62,667 bases of DNA from an uncultured Lachnospiraceae bacterium (GCA_910587095.1 CAJUMJ010000033.1:1-62667), one strand, 5' to 3'; shown: positions 26,093 through 35,224, counted from the first letter of the stretch. Notes: a model not told the origin generated them from the sequence alone. Numbers and translations are program-made.

Positions 26093-26603
26093 AAAAGAAT
26101 TTTCCGTTCGTCATCTGCATAAACAGCGAAACGAGATTGATCACTATATTCGCCGCCACGGCAACCAAAATGGCAACGGACAATCCGAGGGACAGCCTGC
26201 CACCCTTTTTCTCCTGCTTCTGCTTCTCAAGCTCCTCCGTAAAGGCTGCCTGCACATTTCGGTAAACCTTCACATTCTCCTTATGCATAAATTCCTCGGA
26301 CTGCGCAAGACGCTCCTCCAAAAGCGTTTTGATCCCGGCAAGCTGCTTTTCCAGCTCCTCCTTCTGTTCGCCCTCCGTCTCGATGTTTTCCAGCTTCTCC
26401 ATGCACTGTGCGAGCACGTCGCGCACATTGTCCACGTTTTCGGCCGTCTTGATATTGACCCTGCGAATCTCCTGCATCACCTCGTCGTATGCCGAAAGCT
26501 GCTTCTGCATCTGATCCATCTTCGCCGCCTCCGCCGCGGAATTTGCACGTATCATTTCCTGCGCGTTCTTTTTTTGCGCCAGCTTATCTATAAATGTATC
26601 CAT
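26091..26603 (-). CDS. Coiled-coil protein with C-terminal membrane helix
   Basis: Family not recognised. The 170-residue protein is charged and almost all helical, with heptad-rich segments over residues 10-130 (for example EELEKQLAGIKTLLEERLAQ), then one hydrophobic helix (LGLSVAILVAVAANIVINLV, about 140-160) and a short tail. Topology suggests a cytoplasmic coiled coil anchored at its C-terminus. AAGGGG precedes the ATG, and a good promoter lies upstream. Element B begins immediately after the TGA stop, and the peptidase gene follows. Confidence 0.8.
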   Translation of the reverse strand: MDTFIDKLAQKKNAQEMIRANSAAEAAKMDQMQKQLSAYDEVMQEIRRVNIKTAENVDNVRDVLAQCMEKLENIETEGEQKEELEKQLAGIKTLLEERLAQSEEFMHKENVKVYRNVQAAFTEELEKQKQEKKGGRLSLGLSVAILVAVAANIVINLVSLFMQMTNGKFF

Positions 26604-26667
26604 ATTTACTGCCCCTTATCCCATTATTTTCCTGCAAACGCAGATAAAATTGCGAAACCATGTCTGC

Positions 26668-26696
26668 ATTTTAACATCTTTCCGCTTTCGATGCAA
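26668..26696 (-). promoter_or_regulatory. Promoter for the coiled-coil gene
   Basis: TTGCAT, 17 nt, TAAAAT on the minus strand, about 65 nt before the start. Confidence 0.65.
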
Positions 26697-26794
26697 GTAA
26701 ATGCGCAGATCATTCCAGGCCTCCTGCACTTTCTATCTACTATGCTTATCTCTTCTCCCGATTCCTGTTATTATTGTGCAATCTGTATAATATT

Positions 26795-26873
26795 TTATTC
26801 ACATTTTTTACTTATTTGGAAATATTAACCATAACTTTACAATTTATTCATAGTTTATTCACATTGTGGATGT
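26795..26873. other. Cluster of DnaA-box-like sequences
   Basis: TTATTCACA occurs at 26795 and 26855, TTATTCATA at 26844, and an inverted TGTGGATGT at 26865, in very AT-rich DNA. The bacterial consensus is TTATNCACA. No origin genes are near, so a DnaA-titration or regulatory role is the only reading I can offer, with low confidence. Confidence 0.35.
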
Positions 26874-26944
26874 ACACTTGGATTATCAAAACAAAGCGAG
26901 ATGTCGTGTAACCATTACACACATAGATAAATTTTTTCATAATA

Positions 26945-26970
26945 GCCCGGGTGCCGGAAGGTGCCTGGGC
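26945..26970. repeat. GC-rich hairpin
   Basis: GCCCGGGTGCC and GGTGCCTGGGC pair over 11 positions with wobbles around a GGAA tetraloop. There is no T-tract. Function unknown. Confidence 0.4.
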
Positions 26971-27017
26971 ACTCCTCATTTCAGGGCATATATCCCATAC
27001 ATACCCATAGCCGGACA

Positions 27018-27055
27018 TAATAAAGCCTTATGAAGAACAGTGCTTCATAAGGCTT
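27018..27055 (-). terminator. Terminator of the alarmone synthetase gene
   Basis: A perfect 13-bp stem AAGCCTTATGAAG / CTTCATAAGGCTT with a 7-nt loop, followed on the minus strand by TTTATTATG. Confidence 0.85.
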
Positions 27056-27070
27056 ATACATACAAAATCT

Positions 27071-27721
27071 TTATTCTTCCTGCGACTGACCGATATGTAA
27101 AATCTCCTCGTTCAGCGACATCATCCTCGCGTCCAAAGCCGCAACCATCTGCGCGCATTCCACCAGTTGTTCCTTGATATGCTCCGGCGCGTTTCCCTCA
27201 AATTTATAATGGATTTTATGCTCCAGACTGGCCCAAAAATCCATCGCAACCGTTCGGATCTGAATCTCCACCTTTGTGTCGGCAATGCGGTCCGAGAGAT
27301 AAACCGGCACCGTAACCAGCATGTGATAACTTTTGTAGCCGCTGGCTTTCGGATTCACAATATAATCCTTTACGGAAATGACGCGAATATCGCTTTGGTT
27401 GCTTATCATCTCCGCAATCTGGTAGATATCCGACGCGAAAGAACAAATCACACGGATGCCCGCAATATCGTTGACATAGCGCACCATGTTATCGATGGTA
27501 GACTCGTAACCGTGCTTTTTCAGTTTTTTGACAATACTCTCCGGCGTCTTAATGCGCCACTTGATATGCTCTATCGGATTGTACCTGTGCACATGCTGGA
27601 ATTCGTCATTTAGAATCTCCAGCTTCGTAGAAATCTGTTTCAGGGCGGAATTATAGATAAGCTGGACTTCCTTCCAACTGTCTATATCGCCGTCTTTATC
27701 CCGATCTACAATCACTTCCAT
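27071..27721 (-). CDS. Small alarmone synthetase (RelA/SpoT synthetase domain)
   Basis: Predicted to make (p)ppGpp from ATP and GDP/GTP. The 216-residue protein holds only the synthetase domain: RIKTPESIVKKLKKHG, DIAGIRVICSF, KDYIVNPKASGYKSYHMLV and VEIQIRTVAMDFWASLEHKI. There is no HD hydrolase, TGS or ACT domain, so it resembles RelQ/YjbM enzymes. The start is the ATG of MEVIVDRD, 10 nt after GGGGG. A TGTTATAAT extended -10 near 27820 may drive it. It stands alone, with a terminator. Confidence 0.93.
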   Translation of the reverse strand: MEVIVDRDKDGDIDSWKEVQLIYNSALKQISTKLEILNDEFQHVHRYNPIEHIKWRIKTPESIVKKLKKHGYESTIDNMVRYVNDIAGIRVICSFASDIYQIAEMISNQSDIRVISVKDYIVNPKASGYKSYHMLVTVPVYLSDRIADTKVEIQIRTVAMDFWASLEHKIHYKFEGNAPEHIKEQLVECAQMVAALDARMMSLNEEILHIGQSQEE

Positions 27722-27883
27722 ATCCAAGAATCCCCCATTAATAAATTACAGTTTTAAAACGAACGAGCTCCCCGTCCTCATTCATCTTCCGTCTGCGCGC
27801 CACTCCTTACTGACATGAACATTATAACATACCGTTTACATACTGCGGGCATTTTAGACAAAAGTTTCTTAAAATTTAATAAG

Positions 27884-29764
27884 TTATTGTGTACTTTCAT
27901 CCTCCCCTCGCCCGGACGTTGTCACCAGGAGGGAAAACATGACGGGTACTGTCGCCACAAACGGGTACATATAACGGATCAGTACCGTCGGCGACAACAG
28001 AAGCGTGAAATAATATACCGTCAGGAAGCAGACAGGCAGCAACATCTTATACCTTTTCTGATAGATCGCCGTCGCCAGATAGAGACAGAGCATCCACCAG
28101 TAAAACGCCGGCGCAAATACAATTCGCAATACGGGTATTTTCTGGTATGCATTGTCGGATACAACCTTTTCCATCAGGCTGCGTATCCCCGGAAGATAAC
28201 TGTCCGGCACGATCTCGCATCCCGCGGGCATGGTGCGGGTATCCGTGGAGAGGTAGCCAAATCCGCTCTCCGTGCCGATCCCGTAAACCTGTGCATGTGT
28301 GACGTCCTCCAGATACCAGTATCCCACCGAGTTATCCAAAAAAGCGTCCACGTATATTGTCGGATACCGCAGTCCCATATTGATCCATGTTCTGATCAAT
28401 CCGGCCGGATCGTCATGGATGACCGCCCTGTTTTTCACCGGGTCCGCCAGGTGTGGATCGTAGGCGGCAAAGACCCATTCGGAGGATAGATATTTCTCAA
28501 CTTCCTGCCGCAAAGCCGGTTCCATATGCGCATCCTCTTCCACCCTGACTCTCGCCATCTGCTGCAAGGGCACGCTGAGCATTTCCCTGGGGCTCCCGCT
28601 CTGCGCGTGAGTAACCGCCCTAAGTCCCATGCCGCATACACCATACAGCACAAATGCCACCGCCGACAATGCCAGATAACTTCCCGCCGTGCTCCTCTTC
28701 TCCCCTTCCTCCGCGACATGCCATTTCCGCAGACCCGCATATACAAGCGGCACGCTGACAATAAACGCGTATACCGCATTGTTGCGAAACAAAAGCAGCA
28801 GCGTCGATAGAATCACATAGGCCGGCGCTTCCTTGTTTCCCGTCCCCCGGCCGACAAGCATACGGCAAAGCAAAACCGTATAGAGCAGAACAAGCGCCGA
28901 AAAAAGCACATCTTTTGTCGTGCTGACAGATAGCACAGAGTTTGCGGGATGCAAAGCGTAAAAAGCTAACAGCAAGCCCCGCAGCCACCTTGGAATCCGT
29001 CTCTCATACAAGTATCCAAGCGCCCACCCAAACGAGGCGGCCAGCAAAAGCATCTGCACCGCGGAATGGACGGCCATGCCAAACGGGTAAGAGCCGACCG
29101 CTCCTCCCAGCCTGAAAAACGCACCCATAAATAAGGTATGCAAAAGCGGATGATGTGTGCTGTAATCCCCGGCAATTACCTGGTATAGCTGCCCTTCCGC
29201 GTCGTAGGCGAATACGGAAGGGTAGTAGGCAAGAAACACAGGCAGCCAGCACAAAAAAATTACCGCACCGTAAAACACCCGCACCTGCCCCAAAGGACGT
29301 CTTTTCTCATCCGGCAGCTCTCCCGCACTCTTATAGCGCAAAACCGGCGCGATACAGGCCGCCGCCGCCACGGTCAAAAAGACAGTGTCCAAAAAGTCCC
29401 TTCCCATCACCTCTGCGCTCTCAAACACGGTCTGAGCCGACGCAAGCCGCCCTCCCATCACATAGGCGGCGGACATCAGCACTCCCCACAACATGGCGTG
29501 ACGTATCAAGCGCCCGTCCTGACACACAAACAGTCTGCGGATCAGAATGAAAAACAAAAAAGCCCCGGCCAGCCAAATCACCACCATAACAACCAGCACT
29601 TTTTTGGGCGAATGGAAAGGCAAAATGTCTCCCAAACTTATAAGCATCTCATAAAAGACTCTGCTCCTGTTTACCGCCAAAGTTATATTTATGCAGGCGA
29701 GCAGGAGCGATATGCCATTAAGTATCATTTTTTTTGTCCGCGCGGCGGATTTTATTTCTCTCAT
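27884..29764 (-). CDS. Large polytopic membrane protein (GT-C-like, possibly DUF6020)
   Basis: About 626 residues with roughly 12 hydrophobic helices. Segments YPSVFAYDAEGQLYQ and HHPLLHTLFMGAFFRLGG near residues 185-220 look like the conserved loop of GT-C-type membrane glycosyltransferases and of a Firmicutes family I recall as DUF6020. A long extracytoplasmic region (about 390-540) follows. Likely a role in surface polymer assembly, inferred from topology only. The start is taken at the second ATG, which has better SD spacing than the first. No operon partner is obvious. Confidence 0.85.
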   Translation of the reverse strand: MREIKSAARTKKMILNGISLLLACINITLAVNRSRVFYEMLISLGDILPFHSPKKVLVVMVVIWLAGAFLFFILIRRLFVCQDGRLIRHAMLWGVLMSAAYVMGGRLASAQTVFESAEVMGRDFLDTVFLTVAAAACIAPVLRYKSAGELPDEKRRPLGQVRVFYGAVIFLCWLPVFLAYYPSVFAYDAEGQLYQVIAGDYSTHHPLLHTLFMGAFFRLGGAVGSYPFGMAVHSAVQMLLLAASFGWALGYLYERRIPRWLRGLLLAFYALHPANSVLSVSTTKDVLFSALVLLYTVLLCRMLVGRGTGNKEAPAYVILSTLLLLFRNNAVYAFIVSVPLVYAGLRKWHVAEEGEKRSTAGSYLALSAVAFVLYGVCGMGLRAVTHAQSGSPREMLSVPLQQMARVRVEEDAHMEPALRQEVEKYLSSEWVFAAYDPHLADPVKNRAVIHDDPAGLIRTWINMGLRYPTIYVDAFLDNSVGYWYLEDVTHAQVYGIGTESGFGYLSTDTRTMPAGCEIVPDSYLPGIRSLMEKVVSDNAYQKIPVLRIVFAPAFYWWMLCLYLATAIYQKRYKMLLPVCFLTVYYFTLLLSPTVLIRYMYPFVATVPVMFSLLVTTSGRGEDESTQ

Positions 29765-29867
29765 ACGCATTTCCCCGAAAAAAACGACTATACCTGATCA
29801 CTAACAGTATATCATTTAATGGCGAAAAGAAAAGAGTTACCTCCTTGAATACATAGCAAAGGGTATT

Positions 29868-30035
29868 TACAGTAACTTTTCACACCCGCGCCATGCACTT
29901 GCTGCAGGGCGTCGGAGCCAGCGCCAAAATGCGTGTTTTGTAGCATTTTGTGTGCATCAGTTGTTGCAATTCACACCGAAATAGTTGTAAATAGGTGCGA
30001 AATCTGGCGTGGATGTGAATTGTAACTATTTACAA
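29868..30035. repeat. Palindromic repeat element C
   Basis: Imperfect inverted ends (TTACAGTAACTTTTCACA against the complement of GTGAATTGTAACTATTTAC) enclose the CAAAATGC-GCATTTTG hairpin (29925-29950). The stretch from AGCGCCAAAATGCG to GCATTTTGTGTGCAT closely matches element B. It lies in the spacer between the divergent membrane-protein and 30082 genes. Confidence 0.6.
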
Positions 30036-30081
30036 ATTGTCCGCGGATTTGTATAGTAAGAGGGAGTACAGGAGGGATGAC

Positions 30082-30348
30082 ATGTTTCGTCTTTGGGCAA
30101 AGGAATGGAAAAACAACCGCATGATAAAGGATACCGTCATTGAGGATTCGCGCGACGAGACGCGCACCCACAAAGTATTTGACGCGATAGATGAAATCTG
30201 TCTGCAATTCGATCTCGGGAAACCGATCTGGCTGGACATTACCGTTTCAGAATTTAAGCGCCACGGCAGAGCGCGTTTTTCCCAGGACAATTTTATAGAA
30301 GAAATCCCTTTCGATTATCTGGAAATCCACGTCATAGAAGAAGATTAA
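30082..30348 (+). CDS. Small protein of unknown function
   Basis: An 88-residue protein (MFRLWAKEWKNNRMIKDTV...) with an excellent AGGAGGGA site 6 nt before the ATG. It is mixed alpha/beta, without signal or membrane segments, and has a central acidic-basic segment IEDSRDETRTHKVFDAIDEI. Not recognised, though the strong SD and compact fold-like pattern argue that it is real. Confidence 0.75.
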   Translation: MFRLWAKEWKNNRMIKDTVIEDSRDETRTHKVFDAIDEICLQFDLGKPIWLDITVSEFKRHGRARFSQDNFIEEIPFDYLEIHVIEED

Positions 30349-30518
30349 GCGCGTTTTTCGCGTACATTTTTTCGTTTCCGTCTCTTCGTTTCAGGAAAAA
30401 ATTCAGCGCATAAAGTTCTTGACTTTGCACATCCTACGTAGTAGTATCATATTATCTTATATGTAGTTTTGAAAACCGCATATAATAGTTGTTTGTTCTA
30501 TGTGAAAGACAAGATGCT

Positions 30519-30537
30519 TTTCCGTCTGTACAGACGG
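30519..30537. promoter_or_regulatory. Palindrome before the HlyIII gene
   Basis: The palindrome CCGTCTGTACAGACGG lies about 25 nt before the start codon. It could be an operator or a leader hairpin. A possible promoter (TTGACT, 17 nt, TAGTAT) lies near 30420-30450. Confidence 0.4.
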
Positions 30538-30562
30538 GAAGTTCAGAGGAGGAGTTGATTTT

Positions 30563-31213
30563 ATGCAGATTACCATTCGTGAACCCGGAAGCGCCATCAC
30601 ACATTTTATCGGCATGATGATGGCTATCATTGCGGCGACGCCGCTGATGGTGAAAGCCGCCGCAGACGCCGACCGCACCGCTTTTATTTCCATGGCCGTA
30701 TTTATCGGCAGCATGGTGGCTCTCTACGGCGCCAGCGCCATCTATCACAGCGTCAACGTGAAGGACAGTATTTTAAAAATGTTCCGCAAGTTGGATCACA
30801 TGATGATCTTCGTGCTGATCGCGGGTTCTTACACGCCCGTCTGTCTGGTGATCCTGGGCGATCGCCGTGGTTACATGCTTCTGGCAGCCGTGTGGAGCAT
30901 CGCTGTCGCCGGTATGCTGATCAAACTGTGCTGGATCACCTGTCCCAAGTGGTTCTCGTCGATCCTCTACATCGCCATGGGCTGGGCCTGTCTCGCCGTT
31001 TTCGGCACGCTGTGGAACACTCTCTCGAGAAGCGCCTTTTTGTGGCTTCTCGCCGGCGGCATTTTTTACACCGCGGGCGGCGTGATCTACGCGCTGAAAC
31101 TGCCCGTTTTTAACGCAAGGCACAAGAATTTCGGCTCCCACGAAGTCTTCCACCTCTTTGTGATGGGCGGGAGCGTATGTCACTTTATCTTTATGTACCT
31201 GTATGTGGCTTAA
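30563..31213 (+). CDS. HlyIII/YqfA-family membrane protein
   Basis: A seven-helix membrane protein of the hemolysin III / PAQR superfamily, 216 residues. Conserved features are EPGSAITHFIGMMMAI, YGASAIYHS, DHMMIFVLIAGSYTP and GSHEVFHLFVMGGSVCHFI, whose His and Asp residues form the metal site in homologs. Its role in bacteria is unclear; hemolysin is historical naming. GAGGAGGAG precedes the ATG. Its last 23 nt overlap the convergent MATE gene. Confidence 0.93.
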   Translation: MQITIREPGSAITHFIGMMMAIIAATPLMVKAAADADRTAFISMAVFIGSMVALYGASAIYHSVNVKDSILKMFRKLDHMMIFVLIAGSYTPVCLVILGDRRGYMLLAAVWSIAVAGMLIKLCWITCPKWFSSILYIAMGWACLAVFGTLWNTLSRSAFLWLLAGGIFYTAGGVIYALKLPVFNARHKNFGSHEVFHLFVMGGSVCHFIFMYLYVA

Positions 31214-32525
31214 CGTGCCGGAGTATGAACAAGTACGAAAAAAAATTGAGGGATAGCGCGCCGAGCCATGCCGCCCCTTCCGCAAAGGCAGCCGCCATAA
31301 ATCCAATCCCGGGCAGGCCAAAGAAAATGACGGCTATGCGAATGGTCATTTCCACAATCCCGGAGCACATGGGTATCAAAGGTTTCCCCATCCCCTGCAC
31401 ACAGCTTCTGAAAACAAAGAGAAGATTCAGCAGAACCAGAAACAGCGCGAGAACTTGCAAAAAGGCGGAGGCGCACTCGATCGCTTCCTGCCCGGTAAGC
31501 ATCAGTCCCGCCAGCGAATCCGCAAAGAAAAATAAAACGCCTCCGGGTAATATCGCTGCGAGCACGGCCATGATTCCCGCAGCTCCCATCCCCACACGAA
31601 TCCGCTTAAACTCTCCCGCGCCAAAATTTTGTCCGGAAAATGCCGATACGGCAAAACCGAGCGTAATACCCGGCAGCATAAAGAAATTCAGATATTTATT
31701 GCAGACGGAATACGCGGAAGTATAAACGACGCCATAACCGTTTATACAGCTTTGCACAAAGATACAGCCCACAGAGGTAACCGAATTCATCAATGCCATT
31801 GGCACACCGTTTCTCAAAAGTTCCGTCTCCAGCTTCCGGTCTGAAGCGAAATCGCTTTTTTTTACACGTAATTCACCGTTCCCGATTAATCTGCCAGCGC
31901 AAATCGCCACAGACACAAACTGCGCAATTATGGTTGCCCACGCCGGACCCGCCACATCGGTGTCAAGCAAAAAGAGGAACAGAAAATCCAATACGATGTT
32001 TACGCAGGAAGAAACCGCTATCGCAAGCAGAGGCGTTATGCTGTCCCCGACCGCCCTTAAAACAGCCGACAGCAGATTGTAAAATACCGTGATCGCCAGG
32101 CCTCCAAATATAACGTACCCATAAGATAAGCTGTCGCTAACAAGCATCCGATCCGTTTTCATTATCCGCAGAATCGGGTTCAGACAGCACAAGCCAATCC
32201 CAGTAAAAAGCAGAGCGGACAGAGCAGATAATTTCGCGGATGAAGCCAGCGCCTTTCGCAACGCCACAAAATCTTTCTCCCCATATGCCTGAGATATGAC
32301 AACGGAGAATCCGTTTGTCACACCCATGATAAAGCCGGTGACGAAAAAAGCGAATGTGGTAAAATTCCCGACCGCCGCAACGGCAATATCGCCCAGCCCT
32401 TTTCCGATAATCACCATGTCCGCAAACGAATAAAACTGCTGTAATATATTGGCGCACAGCATGGAAAAGAAAAAGGATAAAAGGGATTTCGCTATTGGGC
32501 CTTTTGTAAAGTCTGTTTGCCTCAT
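31191..32525 (-). CDS. MATE-family efflux transporter 1
   Basis: Multidrug/toxin extrusion antiporter of 444 residues and about 12 helices. It opens with TDFTKGPIAKSLLSFFFSML and has GFIMGVTNGFSVVISQAYG and the second-half equivalent GITLGFAVSAFSGQNFGAG, the repeated MATE signature. The start is MRQTDFTK after GAGGAAAG. Substrate unknown. Its C-terminal codons run into the opposite-strand HlyIII gene. Confidence 0.93.
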   Translation of the reverse strand: MRQTDFTKGPIAKSLLSFFFSMLCANILQQFYSFADMVIIGKGLGDIAVAAVGNFTTFAFFVTGFIMGVTNGFSVVISQAYGEKDFVALRKALASSAKLSALSALLFTGIGLCCLNPILRIMKTDRMLVSDSLSYGYVIFGGLAITVFYNLLSAVLRAVGDSITPLLAIAVSSCVNIVLDFLFLFLLDTDVAGPAWATIIAQFVSVAICAGRLIGNGELRVKKSDFASDRKLETELLRNGVPMALMNSVTSVGCIFVQSCINGYGVVYTSAYSVCNKYLNFFMLPGITLGFAVSAFSGQNFGAGEFKRIRVGMGAAGIMAVLAAILPGGVLFFFADSLAGLMLTGQEAIECASAFLQVLALFLVLLNLLFVFRSCVQGMGKPLIPMCSGIVEMTIRIAVIFFGLPGIGFMAAAFAEGAAWLGALSLNFFSYLFILRHVKPHTGT

Positions 32526-32659
32526 ACCGTGTCTTTCCTCATAATTAAATACCGTCAAAACTTTCGTTGGGAGCAAAAACGGATACAGCCCAAAACCCGC
32601 TGGAACAAGACGGTTTTGAGCTGCTGTTAGTTACCATATCAATCGGTTATCGCACCCTC

Positions 32660-33676
32660 TCAGTCATCGTATCCGTTCGGGTTGTTGCTCTGCCATCTCC
32701 AGGAATCCGCGCACATCTCCTTGATGCCGTACTGCGCCTCCCAGCCGAGCTCCCTTTTCGCCTTGTCCGCGTTCGAGTAGCAGGTCGCGATATCGCCCGC
32801 GCGCCTTTCCTTAATCACATAGGGAATTTTCACCCCGGTAGCTTCCTCGAAGTTTTTCACAATGTCGAGCACGCTGTAGCCGACGCCCGTTCCAAGGTTG
32901 TAAATGCAAAGTCCCGCTTTCTCCTCAATCTTTCTGAGCGCTTTCACATGGCCGAGCGCCAGATCCACCACATGAATGTAGTCGCGCACACCCGTGCCGT
33001 CCGGCGTATCGTAGTCGTTGCCGAACACGCCCAACTCCTTGAGCTTGCCGACTGCCACCTGTGTAATGTAGGGCATAAGGTTGTTCGGGATACCGTTCGG
33101 ATTCTCTCCCATAGTACCGCTCTTGTGCGCACCGATGGGATTAAAGTACCGAAGCAGAATCACATTCCATTCGGGGTCCGCTTTCTGGATATCCATAAGA
33201 ATCTGCTCCAGCATTGATTTTGTCCAGCCGTAAGGGTTCGTGCACTGTCCTTTCGGGCATTCCTCCGTGATGGGAATTATCGCCGGATCACCGTACACCG
33301 TAGCCGAGGATGAGAAAATAATATTCTTCACGTTATGCTTCCTCATCACGTCCACCAATGTCAACGTCCCCGCGATATTATTCTCGTAATATTCCCAAGG
33401 CTTCTGCACGGACTCGCCCACAGCCTTGAGGCCCGCGAAGTGGATACACGAATCGATCTGCTCTTTGTCGAAAATCTTCCCAAGCGCCTCCCTGTCCAGA
33501 ATATCCGCCTTATAAAATTTAACCGCTTTTCCCGTGATTTTTTCCACTCTCTCAAGAGACTTCTCACTGGAATTTGACAAGTTGTCAACTACCACCACTT
33601 CATAGCCTGCGCTTTGCAGCTCCACCACCGTATGGGAGCCGATATACCCCGCACCGCCTGTCACTAAAATTGCCAT
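32660..33676 (-). CDS. galE: UDP-glucose 4-epimerase
   Basis: Interconverts UDP-glucose and UDP-galactose in the Leloir pathway. The 338-residue SDR protein has the NAD loop MAILVTGGAGYIGSHT, the FSSSATVYG serine, the catalytic PYGWTK (Tyr and Lys), RYFNPIGAHKSG and RDYIHVVDLA. The start is the ATG of MAILV. It lies 116 nt after the UDP-sugar pyrophosphorylase gene on the same strand, so the two probably work together on UDP-hexose supply. Confidence 0.96.
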   Translation of the reverse strand: MAILVTGGAGYIGSHTVVELQSAGYEVVVVDNLSNSSEKSLERVEKITGKAVKFYKADILDREALGKIFDKEQIDSCIHFAGLKAVGESVQKPWEYYENNIAGTLTLVDVMRKHNVKNIIFSSSATVYGDPAIIPITEECPKGQCTNPYGWTKSMLEQILMDIQKADPEWNVILLRYFNPIGAHKSGTMGENPNGIPNNLMPYITQVAVGKLKELGVFGNDYDTPDGTGVRDYIHVVDLALGHVKALRKIEEKAGLCIYNLGTGVGYSVLDIVKNFEEATGVKIPYVIKERRAGDIATCYSNADKAKRELGWEAQYGIKEMCADSWRWQSNNPNGYDD

Positions 33677-33792
33677 AGCCTGCACCCCGCCTTTCTTTTC
33701 AGAAATATATTTTTTGTTTTTAATCTGATTTCAGTTTACACCGAATCCCCCACATATTCAATACGAGAATGTTGCCTAAACCTGTCGAAATG

Positions 33793-35019
33793 TTACAGCT
33801 CAATTCCGTTTTTCCGGCACAGTTCTCTCGCGCTCTCCACGGAATCAATTCCCGTCTGATTCTTGATCGGCGCAAACTCCTTCTCCCTGACTACCTCATA
33901 GGGCAGACAGGAATCCACCTCGTGGATCATGTCGAGTACCAGTTGCTCAAACTTGTAGCCGTTTGGTTTTTCCGGCCTTACAAGCTCTCCCTTCTCGTCC
34001 AAATAGGGAATCTGTTTTTCCACAATGTGAAGAGGCAGTTTTTTCGCCTCGATTTCCTCCAAATCCTTCACCTGGAAAAGATAATTTAAAATCACGCCGA
34101 AATGGTAGGCCGGATCGCCCTGCTCGTTTTTCGCCTCCATCAACTCCGGCGTCATATCATAATACTCCACAATGGACGGTCTGCCGTCCTCGAGGCACAT
34201 CGCGCCCACCCTTTCGTCCGGCGCGTTTTTCGCAACCACCTTGGCTCCCGAAGCGCTGCCTGTCGCAATCGTCGCCCCCACAAAACAAGGGTCCGCAATG
34301 CGCTGCAGCACGTTATCCACAGCAAACACATTAAGCCACTCCACGCCCGCCTTTCGAAGCTTGTCCGCCACACCGCATTTCATCATAGACAAAAACCATC
34401 CGCCGCTTCCGTTGGGCGAAACGGATATTCTATTTTTCGCCTCCATATACACCTTGCCCTCAAAGTCTGACACCGGCGCCATATCCTGCATAAAAAATGT
34501 CACGTAATCCGCACTGTAGCCGAAATACCTTTTCTCCTCAAAAAAGCTGACAGTCATGTCATGATTTTTATCGCTGGTCATCACATAGAGAGGAATCCAG
34601 GCTCCCGCCTGGCGCACCACATCCATCAGGTTTTCTATCAGGCGTTGAAAAATAAACACATCCTTCGTCAGACCGATATTATAGATGCCTTTAGGCTCTT
34701 CCGAGCCAAGTCTCGTACCCATGCCGCCCGCCAAAAGCACAGCGCCCACCTTGCCCGCTCTGATCGCGTCCAAACCGATCTGTGTATACTCTTCTCTCTT
34801 CGCTTCAATTTCCGAAAGCTGCATCACCCCAATCGGTTCGATTTTTCCGCGGGGATTTAGCGTCTCCCTCTCCTTGCAAAGAGCGAGCACCTCAAAATCC
34901 GCCTGCTCGATCTGTGAAAGAAGCGCTTCCTTCTCCTCATCGCAAAGCTCCTCATAGTATTTCAGTACATGGAGCTGTCCGTATTTTTCCAGTTTCCCAT
35001 ATGCCTCCTGATAGTTCAT
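33793..35019 (-). CDS. UDP-sugar pyrophosphorylase, eukaryote-like UAP type
   Basis: Predicted to form a UDP-sugar from UTP and a hexose-1-phosphate. The 408-residue protein has the UDPGP/UAP-family nucleotide loop LLAGGMGTRLGSEEPKGIYN, PLYVMTSDKNHD, the GSGGWFLSMMKCG sugar loop and LNVFAVDNVLQRI. This is not the short bacterial GalU type. AAGGAGGG precedes the ATG of MNYQEAYG. With galE downstream, glucose-1-P or galactose-1-P is a likely substrate, but UAP relatives also use GlcNAc-1-P. Confidence 0.92.
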   Translation of the reverse strand: MNYQEAYGKLEKYGQLHVLKYYEELCDEEKEALLSQIEQADFEVLALCKERETLNPRGKIEPIGVMQLSEIEAKREEYTQIGLDAIRAGKVGAVLLAGGMGTRLGSEEPKGIYNIGLTKDVFIFQRLIENLMDVVRQAGAWIPLYVMTSDKNHDMTVSFFEEKRYFGYSADYVTFFMQDMAPVSDFEGKVYMEAKNRISVSPNGSGGWFLSMMKCGVADKLRKAGVEWLNVFAVDNVLQRIADPCFVGATIATGSASGAKVVAKNAPDERVGAMCLEDGRPSIVEYYDMTPELMEAKNEQGDPAYHFGVILNYLFQVKDLEEIEAKKLPLHIVEKQIPYLDEKGELVRPEKPNGYKFEQLVLDMIHEVDSCLPYEVVREKEFAPIKNQTGIDSVESARELCRKNGIEL

Positions 35020-35103
35020 GTTACCCTCCTTGTTCTGGCCTTTCCTCTTTTCGTACTTATTAATACCACTATGCCACACCCCCGCGAATTAATCAATTAG
35101 GAT

Positions 35104-35133
35104 TTGCCGTTTTGAAAATCCCTTGCCGTTTTG
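35104..35133 (+). promoter_or_regulatory. Tandem direct repeat before the lipoprotein promoter
   Basis: TTGCCGTTTTG occurs twice, 19 nt start to start, ending 23 nt upstream of the -35 box. The position suits an activator site. Confidence 0.5.
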
Positions 35134-35156
35134 CGCGTTTTTAAATTCATAATAGA

Positions 35157-35185
35157 TTGCTGTGGTATATAAAATGTGCTACACT
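35157..35185 (+). promoter_or_regulatory. Promoter for the lipoprotein gene
   Basis: TTGCTG, 17 nt, TACACT, about 40 nt before the ATG. Confidence 0.6.
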
Positions 35186-35224
35186 GTACGCTATATACAA
35201 AAATAAACGCGAGGTGATTCTACT

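Noticed and set aside
26795..26873. Replication origin
   Set aside because: DnaA-like boxes alone are not enough; no dnaA, dnaN, recF or gyrase genes, and housekeeping genes on both sides are not those of an origin region.
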